Shown piece after piece: positions 1 through 9,149 of a DNA stretch of 64,000 nucleotides (the first letter of the stretch is position 1; every line of letters begins with the position of its first letter). The notes under the pieces are model-generated. The model was not told where the DNA came from and ran no database searches. It was given only the letters and a program-made list of their open reading frames with translations. The DNA lies in the NCBI GenBank assembly GCA_963808125.1, contig CAWEEP010000053.1, forward strand, positions 6,732 through 70,731, in the 5' to 3' direction. Made by a program: the position numbers and the translations under genes. This stretch comes from CAWEEP01 sp963808125 (GTDB taxonomy: Bacteria; Chloroflexota; Dormibacteria; Aeolococcales; Aeolococcaceae).

Positions 1-741
1 GCCGTCGGGGGCCTCGAGCGAGACGCGTGCCAGGCCGTCGGGGTCGCGCTCCAGGTCGGTGAAGGCTGTGTTGATGGCGGTGGTCCCGATCAGCCGGGCG
101 GCTCGAAAGTCGAGGTCGGTGCCCGTGACCGGGACCCGACCGGTGGGGAGCAGCCGCTCGTCGTCGACTAGCGCCGTCGCCGCCGGGATGCGCAACCGGC
201 AGCCGTCGATGAGAGCCGTGCCGGCGGTGAGATACGGATGGGTGCCGGCGCCGAAGGGTGCGCGGAACGCGCCGATGTTGGTCGCCGAGACGGTGACGGT
301 CAGCCCCCGGGCTTCGAGCGCGAAGGCGACCTGGAGATCGAGGCTGAAGGGATACCCCTCCCGCGCGTGCAGCCGGTGGCGCATGGACAGCCGCGATTGC
401 GAGGACTCCTCGGCGACCCAGTTGGCCCAGCGCACCAGCCCGTGGATGGCGTTGCCGAGCGGCGGCTCGTCGATGGGCAGCTGGTGTTCCGTGCCTTCCA
501 GCCGGTACCGGCCGTCGCCGGTGCGGCCCGGCCAGGGGAGCAGCATCTGACCGCGTCCATGGGTGGACTGCTCCTCCTCGGCGAAGCCGTCGAGCACGCG
601 CCGGCCCGCCAGGTGGTACGTCCGCAGCGTCGCGCCCACCTCGGTGACCACCGCCTCCTGGTCGCCGAAGACGAGGCGGTGCTGCCTGCCGGTGGGCGGC
701 TCGGCACCCGGTTGCCGGTCCACCTCTGCCTCGCTGCTCAT
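1..741 (-). CDS. aldose 1-epimerase (GalM family), 3' end cut by window edge
   Basis: The reading frame opens with ATG at 741 and stays open to base 1, giving 247 residues of an incomplete protein. It shows the GalM-like beta-sandwich signatures: GNAIHGLVRW near residue 97, followed by GAGTHPYL near residue 165, whose histidine is the usual catalytic or substrate-contact position in this superfamily. Members interconvert alpha and beta anomers of aldoses, or of sugar-6-phosphates, in the cytosol. The C-terminal part, with the catalytic Glu, lies outside the window. The next gene to the right is transcribed in the same direction after 76 bases, so co-transcription is possible but not shown. 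The family is clear; the sugar specificity is not. Confidence 0.85.
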   Translation of the reverse strand, partial: MSSEAEVDRQPGAEPPTGRQHRLVFGDQEAVVTEVGATLRTYHLAGRRVLDGFAEEEQSTHGRGQMLLPWPGRTGDGRYRLEGTEHQLPIDEPPLGNAIHGLVRWANWVAEESSQSRLSMRHRLHAREGYPFSLDLQVAFALEARGLTVTVSATNIGAFRAPFGAGTHPYLTAGTALIDGCRLRIPAATALVDDERLLPTGRVPVTGTDLDFRAARLIGTTAINTAFTDLERDPDGLARVSLEAPDG

Positions 742-817
742 GGCAGGAGCAGAGCCTGACAGATCTCCGCGCATGGCGGGTACGAAACCGCTCGCATGTT
801 CCGCGACCGTCGCCGGA

Positions 818-1864
818 CTAGAACGCCGGGGCGGGGGCACCGCCGTCGGCCGCGCGGAGGATCCCCCCGATGTCGGCGCCCCGGCGCGAGGCGGTCGGCT
901 TGACACGGTGCGCCAGCACCATCGGCGCCACCCGCTCGATGTCGTCGAGCGAGACCCGGTCACGGTTCTCGTGGGCCGCGAGCGCCTGGGCGGCCTTCCG
1001 GGTGACGAGGTCGGAGCGGTGCCCGTCGACCTCCAGCTCGATGCCGAGGTGGGCGATGGCGACGAGGATTTGCCGGTCGACGACGACGTCTCCGAGCGAC
1101 GACATCGCCCGCCGGATGCGCTCGGCCTCGGCCCTCTCCACGGGTTCCCAGCTGTTGACGAACGCTTCCGGGTCATCCTCGAAGGCCTCCCGACGCTCGA
1201 CGATCTCCACCCGCTGGCGGACGTCGCGGATCCCCTGCACGTCGACGCAGAGGCCGAAACGATCGAGCAGCTGGGGGCGCAACTCCCCCTCCTCCGGGTT
1301 CATCGTCCCGACCAGGATGAAGCGCGCCGGGTGCGAGACGGAGACGCCCTCGCGCTCGACGGTGTTGGTCCCCATCGCCGCCGCGTCGAGGAGGACGTCG
1401 ACGATGTGGTCGTCGAGCAGGTTGACCTCGTCCACGTACAGGATGTTCCGGTTGGCGTCGGCGAGAACTCCCGGCTCGAATTCCTTCTCGCCCTTCTTGA
1501 TGGCCGCCTCGATGTCGATGGAGCCGACGACGCGGTCCTCCGACGCGTTGATGGGGAGCTCGACCACCCGCATCTGGCGCTGAGCCCGAGGCAGCGTCTC
1601 GCCGCGTTGGACCCGTTCGGCGCAGTCGGAGCACTGCGGACCCGACGCATCCGGAGGGCAGCCGAAGCGGCAGTCGGCCACGACCTCCAGTTCGGGAAGC
1701 AGCCGTGCCAGGGCGCGAACCGCCGTCGACTTGGCGGTGCCCTTCTCTCCCCGGATGAGCACCCCACCGATGGCGGGGTTGATGGCGTTGAGGACGAGCG
1801 CCTGCCGCATCAACTCCTGGCCGACGATGGCGGTGAAGGGGAAGACGTTCCGGCCGGGCTGCAC
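818..1864 (-). CDS. bchI: magnesium-chelatase-type AAA+ ATPase subunit I (BchI/ChlI-like)
   Basis: This protein of about 348 residues is the motor subunit that hydrolyses ATP to drive metal insertion into a tetrapyrrole. It has a Walker A motif GEKGTAKST at about residues 39-47, a Walker B segment ILYVDEVNLL, the sensor region VGTMNPEEGELRPQLLDRF, and a C-terminal lid domain. A four-cysteine insert (CRFGC then CSDC) sits after Walker A, as in actinobacterial chelatase-like ATPases. I chose GTG at 1864 because homology begins at FPFTAIVGQE just after it; there is no in-frame ATG nearby, and the open frame continues upstream without family resemblance. The D-type partner lies at 5093-7246, but no large BchH/CobN subunit is in the window, so Mg versus Co is undecided. 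It is divergent from cofC. Confidence 0.85.
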   Translation of the reverse strand: MQPGRNVFPFTAIVGQELMRQALVLNAINPAIGGVLIRGEKGTAKSTAVRALARLLPELEVVADCRFGCPPDASGPQCSDCAERVQRGETLPRAQRQMRVVELPINASEDRVVGSIDIEAAIKKGEKEFEPGVLADANRNILYVDEVNLLDDHIVDVLLDAAAMGTNTVEREGVSVSHPARFILVGTMNPEEGELRPQLLDRFGLCVDVQGIRDVRQRVEIVERREAFEDDPEAFVNSWEPVERAEAERIRRAMSSLGDVVVDRQILVAIAHLGIELEVDGHRSDLVTRKAAQALAAHENRDRVSLDDIERVAPMVLAHRVKPTASRRGADIGGILRAADGGAPAPAF

Positions 1865-1946
1865 CCGCCCATTCTCGCAGAGGCGCCCGTCGAGGCAGGG
1901 CGCCCGAGGGAGAGGCCCCTCCCCGCCGCGGAGCAGGGCGGCTCCG

Positions 1947-1961
1947 TAGAGTAGGGAGCCA
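1947..1961 (+). promoter_or_regulatory. predicted leaderless promoter of cofC
   Basis: The hexamer TAGAGT at 1947-1952 fits the TANNNT -10 pattern and ends 8 bases before the cofC ATG. No Shine-Dalgarno sequence sits at a workable distance from that ATG. A transcript starting at or next to the ATG is therefore likely. No convincing -35 element was found. Confidence 0.4.
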
Positions 1962-2570
1962 TGAGACGGGCAACCTGGATCGTGGTGCTGCTCAAGGAGT
2001 TCGAGGGGGCGAAGATGCGCCTCTCCGCCGTTCTTCCCGCCGCCGACCGCCGGCGGCTGGTTGAGGAGAACGCCGCGCTCGCCCTCGGCGCGGCGCAGGA
2101 GGCCGGCCTCGTCCTCGCTGTCTGCGGCGGCCCGACCGCGGCCCGGTTCGCCGCCCGGATGGGCGCACACGTCCTACTGGAGAGTGACCAAAGAGGGCAG
2201 AACGCCGCTGCCCGGAGCGGGCTCGCCGAGGTCGTCGGTCGCGGTGCTGACGCCTGCCTGCTGGTCAGTTCCGATCTGCCGCTCGTCGAACTCGTCGAGC
2301 CTGGCGCGCGTGATCGACCGCGGGGATGCGGTGGATGGCCCGGTGGCGGTGGCGGTGCCCGCCATCGGCCGTCAGGGCACCAACGCCCTCTACCTGCGGC
2401 CGATCGCGGGATTTGATCTGCACTTCGGAGACGCTTCCCTGCCCCGCTTCGCCGCTGAGGCGGAGCGCAGGGGGCGCACCTTCCTCGTCCACGAGGAGCC
2501 CGCCCTCGCCCTCGACCTCGATGTCCCCGCCGACCTGGCCGCACTGACCCGGCTCCGGGCCACGGCATGA
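1961..2570 (+). CDS. cofC: CofC-like 2-phospholactate/phosphoenolpyruvate guanylyltransferase, frameshifted
   Basis: CofC activates 2-phospho-L-lactate (or PEP) with GTP to make the nucleotide-linked donor used by CofD in F420 synthesis. The N-terminal half shows the nucleotidyltransferase start WIVVLLKEFEGAKMRLS, then LLESDQRGQNAA and LVSSDLPLVELVE. The C-terminal half (VAVAVPAIGRQGTNALYLRP, HFGDASLPRF, ALDLDVPADLAAL) lies in another frame. The switch falls at about 2296-2300, where one extra C or two missing bases would restore one frame; the repaired length is about 202 residues, normal for CofC. The CofE and CofD genes follow in order, which strongly supports the assignment. The break is probably a sequencing error. 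Confidence 0.85.
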
Positions 2571-2634
2571 AACCGGGGCCGCGCCGCACCCCGACGCCCC
2601 GGCGTTCGGGCCCCACGTCACCGCCGGGACCCCG

Positions 2635-3369
2635 ATGAGCGTCGAGCTCCTCGCCGTCCCGGGGCTGCCCGAGATCGGCGCGGGTGATGACCTCGGCGGT
2701 CTCATCGCCGGTCGGGCCGCGCCGCTGCAGCCCGGCGACGTCGTGGTGATCGCGCAGAAGGTGGTCTCCAAAGCCGAGGGCCGGCTCCGCAGGCTCGCCG
2801 ACGTCACCGTCACCGAGCGGGCCAGGGAGCTGGCCGCACGCCTGCAGGCCGATCCGCGGATGGTCCAGGTGGTTCTCGATGAGAGCGTCCGGGTGATCAG
2901 GGACGACCGTGTCCTCATCGTCGAGACCCGCCACGGGTACATCTGCGCCAACGCCGGCGTGGACCGGTCGAACGTCCCTGGGGCCGAGACCGTCTGCCTC
3001 CTCCCCGATGACTGCGACCGCAGCGCCGCCCGGCTCCGCGAGCGCATCGCCGAGGCGTCGGGCCTCGCCGTCGGGGTCATCGTCAGCGACACCTTCGGCA
3101 GGCCTTGGCGGATGGGGCTGTGCAACGTCGCTCTGGGCATCGCTGGGATGCCGTCCGCCGTCGACTACCGCGGCCAGGCGGACGACTTCGGCATGCCGCT
3201 CCACGCTACCGTGGTCGCCGTCGCCGACGAAATCGCCGCCGCCAGCGGGCTGATCATGGGCAAGACGAGCCGGATCCCGGCCGTGGTGGTGCGCGGCCTG
3301 ACCCTGGAGGGCAGGGACGGTGCCGGCGGCGACCTGGTCCGCCCCTCCTCGCTGGACCTGTTCCGATGA
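2635..3369 (+). CDS. cofE: coenzyme F420-0:L-glutamate ligase
   Basis: This intact protein of 244 residues adds L-glutamate to F420-0 using GTP, building the gamma-linked tail of F420. Family blocks are plain: PGDVVVIAQKVVSKAEGR near the N-terminus, IVETRHGYICANAGVDRSN in the middle, and VIVSDTFGRPWRMGLCNVALG followed by DYRG. The length matches the ligase domain alone. It lacks the C-terminal nitroreductase-like domain fused in FbiB of mycobacteria, so FMN-dependent dehydro-F420 reduction would need a separate gene. Its stop overlaps the cofD start as ATGA, indicating translational coupling. It starts 64 bases after cofC. Confidence 0.95.
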   Translation: MSVELLAVPGLPEIGAGDDLGGLIAGRAAPLQPGDVVVIAQKVVSKAEGRLRRLADVTVTERARELAARLQADPRMVQVVLDESVRVIRDDRVLIVETRHGYICANAGVDRSNVPGAETVCLLPDDCDRSAARLRERIAEASGLAVGVIVSDTFGRPWRMGLCNVALGIAGMPSAVDYRGQADDFGMPLHATVVAVADEIAAASGLIMGKTSRIPAVVVRGLTLEGRDGAGGDLVRPSSLDLFR

Positions 3370-4330
3370 GGGTGGCCCTCCTCGCCGGGGGCACCGGCGC
3401 CGCCCGGCTCGCCAGCGGCTTCGCCGGCGTGCTCCCCGCCGGTGACCTCACCGTCATCACCAACACGGCGGACGACGACCGCTTCTGGGGGCTGCTGGTC
3501 TGCCCCGACACCGACTCGGTCCTCATCGCCTCGCCGGCATCTTCAACGCCGATGCCGGCTTCGGCGTCCAGGACGAGACCTTCCACGCCCTGGACACGCT
3601 GGGCCGCATGGGCGAGCCCACCTGGTTCGCGCTGGGCGATCGCGACATCGGCCTCCACCTGCTGCGCGAGTCCCTCCGGCGTCACGGAGCGGGGCTGGGC
3701 GAGGCGGTGGCCGAGATCGGCCGCCGGCTCCAGCTGCCCGCCAGCGTCATCCCCATGAGCGACGACCCGGTGCGCACCCGGCTGACCACCGACCAGGGGG
3801 GGATGAGCTTCCAGGAGTGGTTTGTCGAGCACCGCTGCGAACCCCCGGTGCGAGATCTGCGCTTCGACGGCCTCGATCAGGCCGTGCCGGCGCCCGCCGC
3901 GATCGATGCGGTGCGCCGGGCCGAGCTCGTCGTCATCGGCCCCTCCAACCCGCTCCTCAGCATCGACCCCATCCTCGCCCTGCTCCGCCCCCACCTGGAC
4001 AGGGCGCGGACGGTCGCGGTGTCGCCAGTTGTCGCCGGCCTTTCCCTCAAGGGGCCGACGGTGACGCTGATGGCCCAGCTCGGCGAGGAGCCGACAGCGC
4101 TCGGAGTGGCCCGGAGGTACGCGGGGATCGCCGCCGGGTTCGTTCTCGACCAGGTCGACGCGGACCTGGTCCCGGCAGTCGAGGCACTGGGGATGCAACC
4201 GCACGTCCTCGACACCGTCATGGACGGCGCCGAGGGCGAGCGGCGTCTTGCGGCCAGCCTGCTGGAGATCCGGCGCACCGCGGTGGCGCAGGGAGCCGCT
4301 GACGGAGCGGGAGGTGCCGGACCACCCTAA
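3366..4330 (+). CDS. cofD: 2-phospho-L-lactate transferase (CofD), frameshifted
   Basis: CofD transfers the phospholactyl (or phosphoenolpyruvyl) group to the deazaflavin Fo, giving F420-0. The N-terminus VALLAGGTGAARLASGF and NTADDD are the nucleotide/Fo-binding blocks. After about residue 55 the homology moves frame and continues as GIFNADAGFG, PTWFALGDRDIGLHLL, MSDDPVRTRL and ELVVIGPSNPLLSIDPIL. One missing base at about 3525-3535 explains the shift; the repaired protein has about 321 residues, the usual size. The ATG overlaps the cofE stop. The gene converges on the SDR gene with overlapping stop codons (TAA 4328-4330 against TAG 4329-4327). Confidence 0.9.
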
Positions 4331-5096
4331 CGGGGAATCGACACTCCGCTCAGGGCGGCGCAGGAATCGAGGAGCCCGTCCTGGAGCGCCTCGTCGTACG
4401 CGGCCGGGTTCGCCCGCAGCTCCTGGCGCCGCTTGAGGTAGCGGCCGGAGACCGCCGCCGCCGCATCGTCGCTGGTCGCCAGCCACACCTGGGTCTCGGC
4501 GCCCAGCGGCAGGGCGTCGGTGGCTTTGGGCCCGCCGAGGCGTGTCCTGATCCAGCCGGGATCGACGGCGTTGACGCAGACATGCGGCCACCGCCGGGCC
4601 ACCGCGAAGGCGAGCAGGATGTCGCAGAGCTTGGAGTTGGAATACGCCATCTCGCCGTCCCAGGGCCGGCGCGACCGCTGCAGGTCGCCGAGATCGACCA
4701 CGCCCTGGAACTCCAACCCCGAGGTCAGGTAGACAGTTGTGCCGGGCGCTCCATGAGGGCGGTGAGCACGTACGGGGCCAGCACGTTGATCTGGAAGATC
4801 CGCTCCACGCCGTCGGCGGTGGTCTCACGCCTCGAGGTGCTACCGACCCCGGCGTTGTGGATGACGGCGTCGAACGGCCCCGCCCTCTGCGCTGCGGCGG
4901 CCAGGGCCCGGGTCTGGGCCAGTGACTCCAGGTCGCCGACGGCGACGTCCGCGGCACCGGGCACCGCGGCCCGGGCCTCCTGCGCCCGCGCGCTGTCGCG
5001 CGCGTGGAGGACGACGCGGTGGCCCATGCGGACCAGGGTCGAGGCGGTCTCTCGGCCGATGCCGTCCGCGGAGCCGGTCACGAAGATGCTGCTCAT
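4327..5096 (-). CDS. short-chain dehydrogenase/reductase, frameshifted
   Basis: This is an NAD(P)-dependent SDR oxidoreductase with a Rossmann fold, substrate unknown. The N-terminal half has the cofactor motif TGSADGIG (TGxxxGIG), VGDLESL and the structural NAG (VIHNAGVGS). The C-terminal half carries the catalytic YSNSK (YxxxK) and NAVDPGWIRTRLGG. The two halves are in different frames; one missing base near 4731, between ERPAQL and the TSGLEFQG block, accounts for it, and the repaired length is about 256 residues. The ATG at 5096 overlaps the stop of the chelatase D gene as ATGA, so the two are probably translationally coupled. Confidence 0.82.
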
Positions 5097-7246
5097 CGGG
5101 CTCTCAGGGTTCTCTGCACTCCGGCGATGATCGCACCTTGGGAGAGATCGAAGAGGCCGAGATACTCGCCGCTGCTGCGTTCGGCCAGATCGAGGCACGC
5201 GTTGAAGCCGGGACCTCCCAGCAGTGCCGCCGGCGCCCGACTGCCGATCGCCGTCAACAGGGCACCGGTGGTGTCCTTCGCGGAGTCGATGATCAGCGTG
5301 CGGATGTGCTCGCGGCCGATCTGCTCGGCGGCGTGCTGCGCCTCGAGAAGCGGCTCCTCGCCGAAGAGCGAGATGTTGCCCCGCCCGTCGGAGATGAGCA
5401 CGAGCAGGGGGAAGACGTGGGGATCGCGGAGCCGCTCGGTCCGGATCAACTTGAGACCGGCGAGCAGCCCGTGCGTGAGAGGCGTGGTGCCGCCCACGGT
5501 GAGCCGCTGGAGGCGGGATTCGGCGAGGTCGACGCTTCCCGTCGGGGCGAGGGCAACCCGCGCCGTGCGTCCGGAGAAGACGACCAGGGCGACCTTGTCG
5601 CGCCGGACGTAGGCGTCGCGGAGCAGCGAGAGGACCGCCCCCTTGGTGGCCCGCATTCGCTGCTCCGCGTCCATGGAGGCGCTGGCGTCGACGACGAAGA
5701 CGATGAGTGTCCCGGTGCGCCGGCGCCGCACCTTCTGACGGAGGTCCTGTTTCTCCAGCCGCAGCACCGGTGCCCCGGGAGCGGGCTGGGCTCGCCGCCG
5801 CGGTTGGTGCGGGGCGGCGGCGCGGAAGGTGGCGTCGAAGGCGACGTCGGTGGTGCGCTCGGTCTGGATCGCCCGCACGTAGCGACCTCGTTTGTCGCGG
5901 GATTGGGAACTGGAGCGCTTACCGCTGGCGCTCCGCGACTTGCGATCGCGGGGAAGCTTGATCGACCGCACCGGGAACAGCTCCCCCTCGAAGCGCTGTT
6001 CGACACCGCGCCTCGTCACGTCCTGGGCGGTCGGTTCGGGGCCCCCGCGCTGGGCCGCACTGTCGCTGCCCTCCTGGTCGGCATCCGGGGCGGGCTGCTC
6101 GCTGGCGTCCAACTCGTCCACCGTCGCCACCTGGGCCCGCGCCTGCTCGGCGAGCTCCTCCATCCGCTCGCGCTGCGCCTCCGCCCCCTGGGTTGGCTTG
6201 GCGGGGCTGTCGCCGGGCCGGTCGCGCCGCCGGTGCCGCAGCGCCAGGTCGGCGGCGACGGTGATGTCGCTGGCGGTGACGGAGAGCGCGCCTGCGGGGC
6301 GCACCCGTGCCTGCCCGCCTATCTCGTGGTCGACCACGGTCTCCGCCTCGCGCACGGCACACAGGGTCTGGGCGGTGCGGCTGACGACGATATCGGCGCG
6401 GTGGCCGAGAACGCCGGCATCGATGCAGGCGAGCGCGATGAACCACCGCATCTCCACCGAGATCTCCACCAGGGGAAGCAGTTCCTGCGCCTTCACGATG
6501 ACGGCGCGCAACCTCTCCTCCTCGGCGCGGGAGCTGCGGTGCTGGCGGGTCGGGTCGCGCTGGCGCTCGATGTCCGTCTGCATGACCGCGACCCGCGCCG
6601 CCACGGAGCGGAGCCCGCTCACCTCGACGCAGAGACCGAATCGATCGAGGAGCTGCGGGCGCAGGTCTCCCTCTTCCGGGTTCATGGTCCCGACCAGGAT
6701 GAATCGCGAGGGATGGGCCATCGAGATCCCCTCGCGTTCCACGATGTTGACGCCCATGGCTGCGGCGTCCAGGATCACGTCGACCAGGTGGTCGTCGAGG
6801 AGGTTGACCTCGTCGACGTAGAGGACGTTGCGGTTGGCCTCGGCGAGGATGCCGGGGTCGAAACCGCGTTCACCGTCCTTGATGGCGCGCTCGATGTCGA
6901 TACTCCCGACGAGCCGGTCCTCCGAGGCGTTGATAGGCAAGTCGACGACGCGCATGGGCCGCGTCACGAGGGGGAGATGCTGGCCGGCGATCTGACGGGC
7001 GCGGCACTCGTCGCAGAGGAGGTCGCCACTCACCGGACTGCACGAGAAGCGGCAGCCGGCGACGACGTCGATGGCGGGAAGCAGCCCGGCGAGGGCGCGG
7101 ACCGCAGTGGACTTGGCGGTTCCCCGCTCTCCCCGGATGAGGACGCCGCCGATCGCAGGATTGACGGCGTTGAGGATCAGCGCCGTCTTCATCGGCTCCT
7201 GGCCGACGAGGGCGGTGAAGGGCATGACGTGCTGAGCCGGCATCAA
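5093..7246 (-). CDS. bchD: magnesium-chelatase-type subunit D with AAA+ and VWA domains
   Basis: This 717-residue protein joins a BchI-like AAA+ domain (residues 1 to about 330) to an acidic/proline-rich linker and a C-terminal von Willebrand A domain. The AAA+ part has Walker A GERGTAKST at about 39-47, Walker B VLYVDEVNLL and the same four-Cys insert (CRFSC, CDEC) as the separate I subunit. The VWA part holds the MIDAS motif DASASMD at about residue 519 and a second metal-contact region VLISDGRGN. In chelatases this subunit bridges the ATPase ring to the large catalytic subunit, which is not in this window. Unlike many D subunits its Walker A looks intact, so it could hydrolyse ATP. It may serve a cobaltochelatase as in other high-GC bacteria. 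Confidence 0.88.
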   Translation of the reverse strand: MMPAQHVMPFTALVGQEPMKTALILNAVNPAIGGVLIRGERGTAKSTAVRALAGLLPAIDVVAGCRFSCSPVSGDLLCDECRARQIAGQHLPLVTRPMRVVDLPINASEDRLVGSIDIERAIKDGERGFDPGILAEANRNVLYVDEVNLLDDHLVDVILDAAAMGVNIVEREGISMAHPSRFILVGTMNPEEGDLRPQLLDRFGLCVEVSGLRSVAARVAVMQTDIERQRDPTRQHRSSRAEEERLRAVIVKAQELLPLVEISVEMRWFIALACIDAGVLGHRADIVVSRTAQTLCAVREAETVVDHEIGGQARVRPAGALSVTASDITVAADLALRHRRRDRPGDSPAKPTQGAEAQRERMEELAEQARAQVATVDELDASEQPAPDADQEGSDSAAQRGGPEPTAQDVTRRGVEQRFEGELFPVRSIKLPRDRKSRSASGKRSSSQSRDKRGRYVRAIQTERTTDVAFDATFRAAAPHQPRRRAQPAPGAPVLRLEKQDLRQKVRRRRTGTLIVFVVDASASMDAEQRMRATKGAVLSLLRDAYVRRDKVALVVFSGRTARVALAPTGSVDLAESRLQRLTVGGTTPLTHGLLAGLKLIRTERLRDPHVFPLLVLISDGRGNISLFGEEPLLEAQHAAEQIGREHIRTLIIDSAKDTTGALLTAIGSRAPAALLGGPGFNACLDLAERSSGEYLGLFDLSQGAIIAGVQRTLRAR

Positions 7247-7381
7247 ACGCCATTCTCCCAGGGGCGCCGAGCGGCCGTGCCGCGTCCTCCGGGGAGGTGA
7301 GGATTCAGGTCCGTCAGGACCGAGGGCTCGCGGCCCGGCGCACCTACGATTCCCCCGCCCCCTGCGGCCTCCTTCAACCCG

Positions 7382-7762
7382 TCAGCACTTGCCGGTGACG
7401 TAGAGGAAGTCAGCCTGTGGCGTGGACATCGTCAGGCTGCCGTTGTTGTTGAGGTAGAAGTCCCAGTTGCCGGTGTGGTCGATCTCCACCCCGGGCTCGA
7501 CGCCGAGCGGCGCCGTCTTCTCCGATTGCACATAGGTCGAGCCCTGGAAGCTGATGGCCGCGGGGGCCTCGTCCGGGTCGGGCGCCGCCGTGGCGCACGT
7601 TCCGGCCTGTGCCAGGTCGAGGAGGCCGAGGCTGGAAGGGTCGGGGTGGCCTGCCCTCCAGGGCGGCGGGGGCCCAGAGCTGCCGCACGCGAGCAGCAAC
7701 CCGGCGGTGGTCGCCACTGTCAGCCAGCGGCCCAGGCGGCCCGTGACGGGGGGGTGGCTCAA
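7382..7762 (-). CDS. small predicted lipoprotein, function unknown
   Basis: I place the start at TTG 7762, which overlaps the stop of the upstream gene as TTGA; this gives 126 residues. The N-terminus has a positively charged stretch, a hydrophobic core and the lipobox LLLAC followed by GSSG, so the mature protein should be anchored outside the membrane by its Cys at about residue 25. After a Pro-rich spacer the domain contains SFQGSTYVQSEKTAPLGV and ends in YVTGKC. I recognise no family. The fused reading frame with the DUF3501-like gene upstream suggests they are made together. Confidence 0.6.
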   Translation of the reverse strand: MSHPPVTGRLGRWLTVATTAGLLLACGSSGPPPPWRAGHPDPSSLGLLDLAQAGTCATAAPDPDEAPAAISFQGSTYVQSEKTAPLGVEPGVEIDHTGNWDFYLNNNGSLTMSTPQADFLYVTGKC

Positions 7763-8373
7763 CGCGACCCGGCCTCCGCTTCCCGGGGATCGAGGTCCTG
7801 GGCGACGGCGGCCCGCTGCTCGTCGCTCAGCTCGGTGGTGGCCGCGCACCGGGGGTGGGCCACGCCCAGCACCACCCTGGCGCCCTCGCGCCAGGCCTCA
7901 CTCTGGGATTCGGTCAGCTCGAACCTGAGATACGCGGCCGGCGCCGGAAGGGATTCCGCCGCCGGGCCGGCGGGAGTTGCGATCAAGGCCGGGCTGCGCC
8001 GCGCATCGACCTCCAGGTACACGGTCGCTGCGATGGCCGCCAGGTCAGCGGCCAGGGCCCCCAGCCTCGCCGCATCCGCCACCTCCAGGTAGAGGCTGGC
8101 GGCGAGCTGGCCCGCGGCGGGCAGCAGCGGCTGCCACCGGGCCGCCTCGGCGGCGACACTCTCCTCGCCCTCCAGCCGCTCCGCGCGGAGGGCCTCCTCG
8201 GCAGCGGCGCGGAGCGTCTGCGCATTCTCGAAGACGAGGCTCAGCAGGTCGCCGAGGCCGACACGCCGGCGCCGCCGGAGCTCGATGGCCTCGGCGCGGC
8301 GATCCTGGCGCGCGCTCTCATAGTCGGCGCCGACCCGCAGCTCGCCGGCGCGAAGCCCCGTCGTCAGTTCCAT
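7759..8373 (-). CDS. DUF3501-like protein
   Basis: This protein of 204 residues resembles DUF3501 in the block YESARQDRRAEAIELRRRRR, then VGLGDLLSLVFENAQTLR, followed by LRAERLEGEESV and LLPAAGQLAASLYLEV. It is mostly alpha-helical and probably cytosolic. The biochemical role of DUF3501 is not established; elsewhere it often sits beside rubrerythrin or heterodisulfide-reductase-like genes, which are not here. I chose ATG 8373 because the family-like region begins shortly after it. The frame remains open upstream only as an overlap with the RadC-like gene. It is followed directly by a lipoprotein gene. Confidence 0.6.
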   Translation of the reverse strand: MELTTGLRAGELRVGADYESARQDRRAEAIELRRRRRVGLGDLLSLVFENAQTLRAAAEEALRAERLEGEESVAAEAARWQPLLPAAGQLAASLYLEVADAARLGALAADLAAIAATVYLEVDARRSPALIATPAGPAAESLPAPAAYLRFELTESQSEAWREGARVVLGVAHPRCAATTELSDEQRAAVAQDLDPREAEAGSR

Positions 8374-8477
8374 CGGCACTGAGCCGTCCACGACGGCGAG
8401 GATAGCCTGCCCGGCGTCCCCGCGGCCCGGTTCCCTCGTCGATCCGGCCGGCCGCACCGGGGCGTGGCGCCGCCGTC

Positions 8478-9149
8478 TCAGGCCGCGGTCGCCGCCTCCG
8501 TCTCCCAGGCCTCCGTCTCGCGAAAGGAGTAATGGGACCGGGCGGTGACGATGAGGTGGTCGAGCAGGGGCAGGCCCAGAAGCCGGGACGCGTCGCGCAG
8601 GGCGACGGTGACGAGCCGGTCCGCCCGGCTCGGCGTCACCTCGCCGCTGGGATGGTTGTGGGCGACGATGACCGCCGCCGCCCCGGCCCGCAGAGCCGGA
8701 GCCAGAACGTCGCGCGGCAGGAGACGGGCGCTGTTGAGGGATCCGGCCACCACCGGCTGGACGCTGATGAGGCGGTGCCGCGCGTCCAGCAGCAGCGCCC
8801 ACACCTCCTCGCGCGCGGCCGACCGCAGCCCCTGAAGGAGGTGGAGTGCCGCTCCCGGGGTGGTCACGGCCGGGCGCTCGTCCGGATACCAGCGCTCGGC
8901 CAGTTCCCAGAGTGCCGCCAGGCGGATGGCCTCCCGCGGTGGGATCCGGTGATCCCGGACCAGACCGGCGGCGCCCAGCGCCCGACGCTCCCAGAAGGGG
9001 ATGCGAGCCAGCCGGCCCGCGGTGGACAGGAGGGCGGCGGTGGGTTCGGCCCCGCCCAGAACCTGGGCGATCAGCTCGTCCTCGGGGCGCTCGCCCAGGC
9101 CCGCATCGAGGTGGCGGAGAAGAGCCTGAGTGGTGCGGGCGCCGTCCAT
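8478..9149 (-). CDS. RadC-like JAB/MPN-domain protein
   Basis: The C-terminal half carries the JAMM/MPN metal motif expected in RadC: AAVIVAHNHPSGEVTPSRAD, with the histidines and aspartate that bind zinc. It is followed by LDHLIVTARSHYSF, the usual RadC end. The N-terminal half is helical and would correspond to the helix-hairpin-helix region. RadC's cellular role is unresolved despite its old link to DNA repair. ATG 9149 (224 residues) is preferred over an ATG 13 codons upstream because a -10 element sits just before it. The promoter holds a long inverted repeat. Confidence 0.82.
   Translation of the reverse strand: MDGARTTQALLRHLDAGLGERPEDELIAQVLGGAEPTAALLSTAGRLARIPFWERRALGAAGLVRDHRIPPREAIRLAALWELAERWYPDERPAVTTPGAALHLLQGLRSAAREEVWALLLDARHRLISVQPVVAGSLNSARLLPRDVLAPALRAGAAAVIVAHNHPSGEVTPSRADRLVTVALRDASRLLGLPLLDHLIVTARSHYSFRETEAWETEAATAA

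Noticed and set aside
4922..7300. 792-codon plus-strand open frame opposite bchD
   Set aside because: Long shadow frames are expected at this GC content; the minus-strand protein has full AAA+ and VWA motifs.
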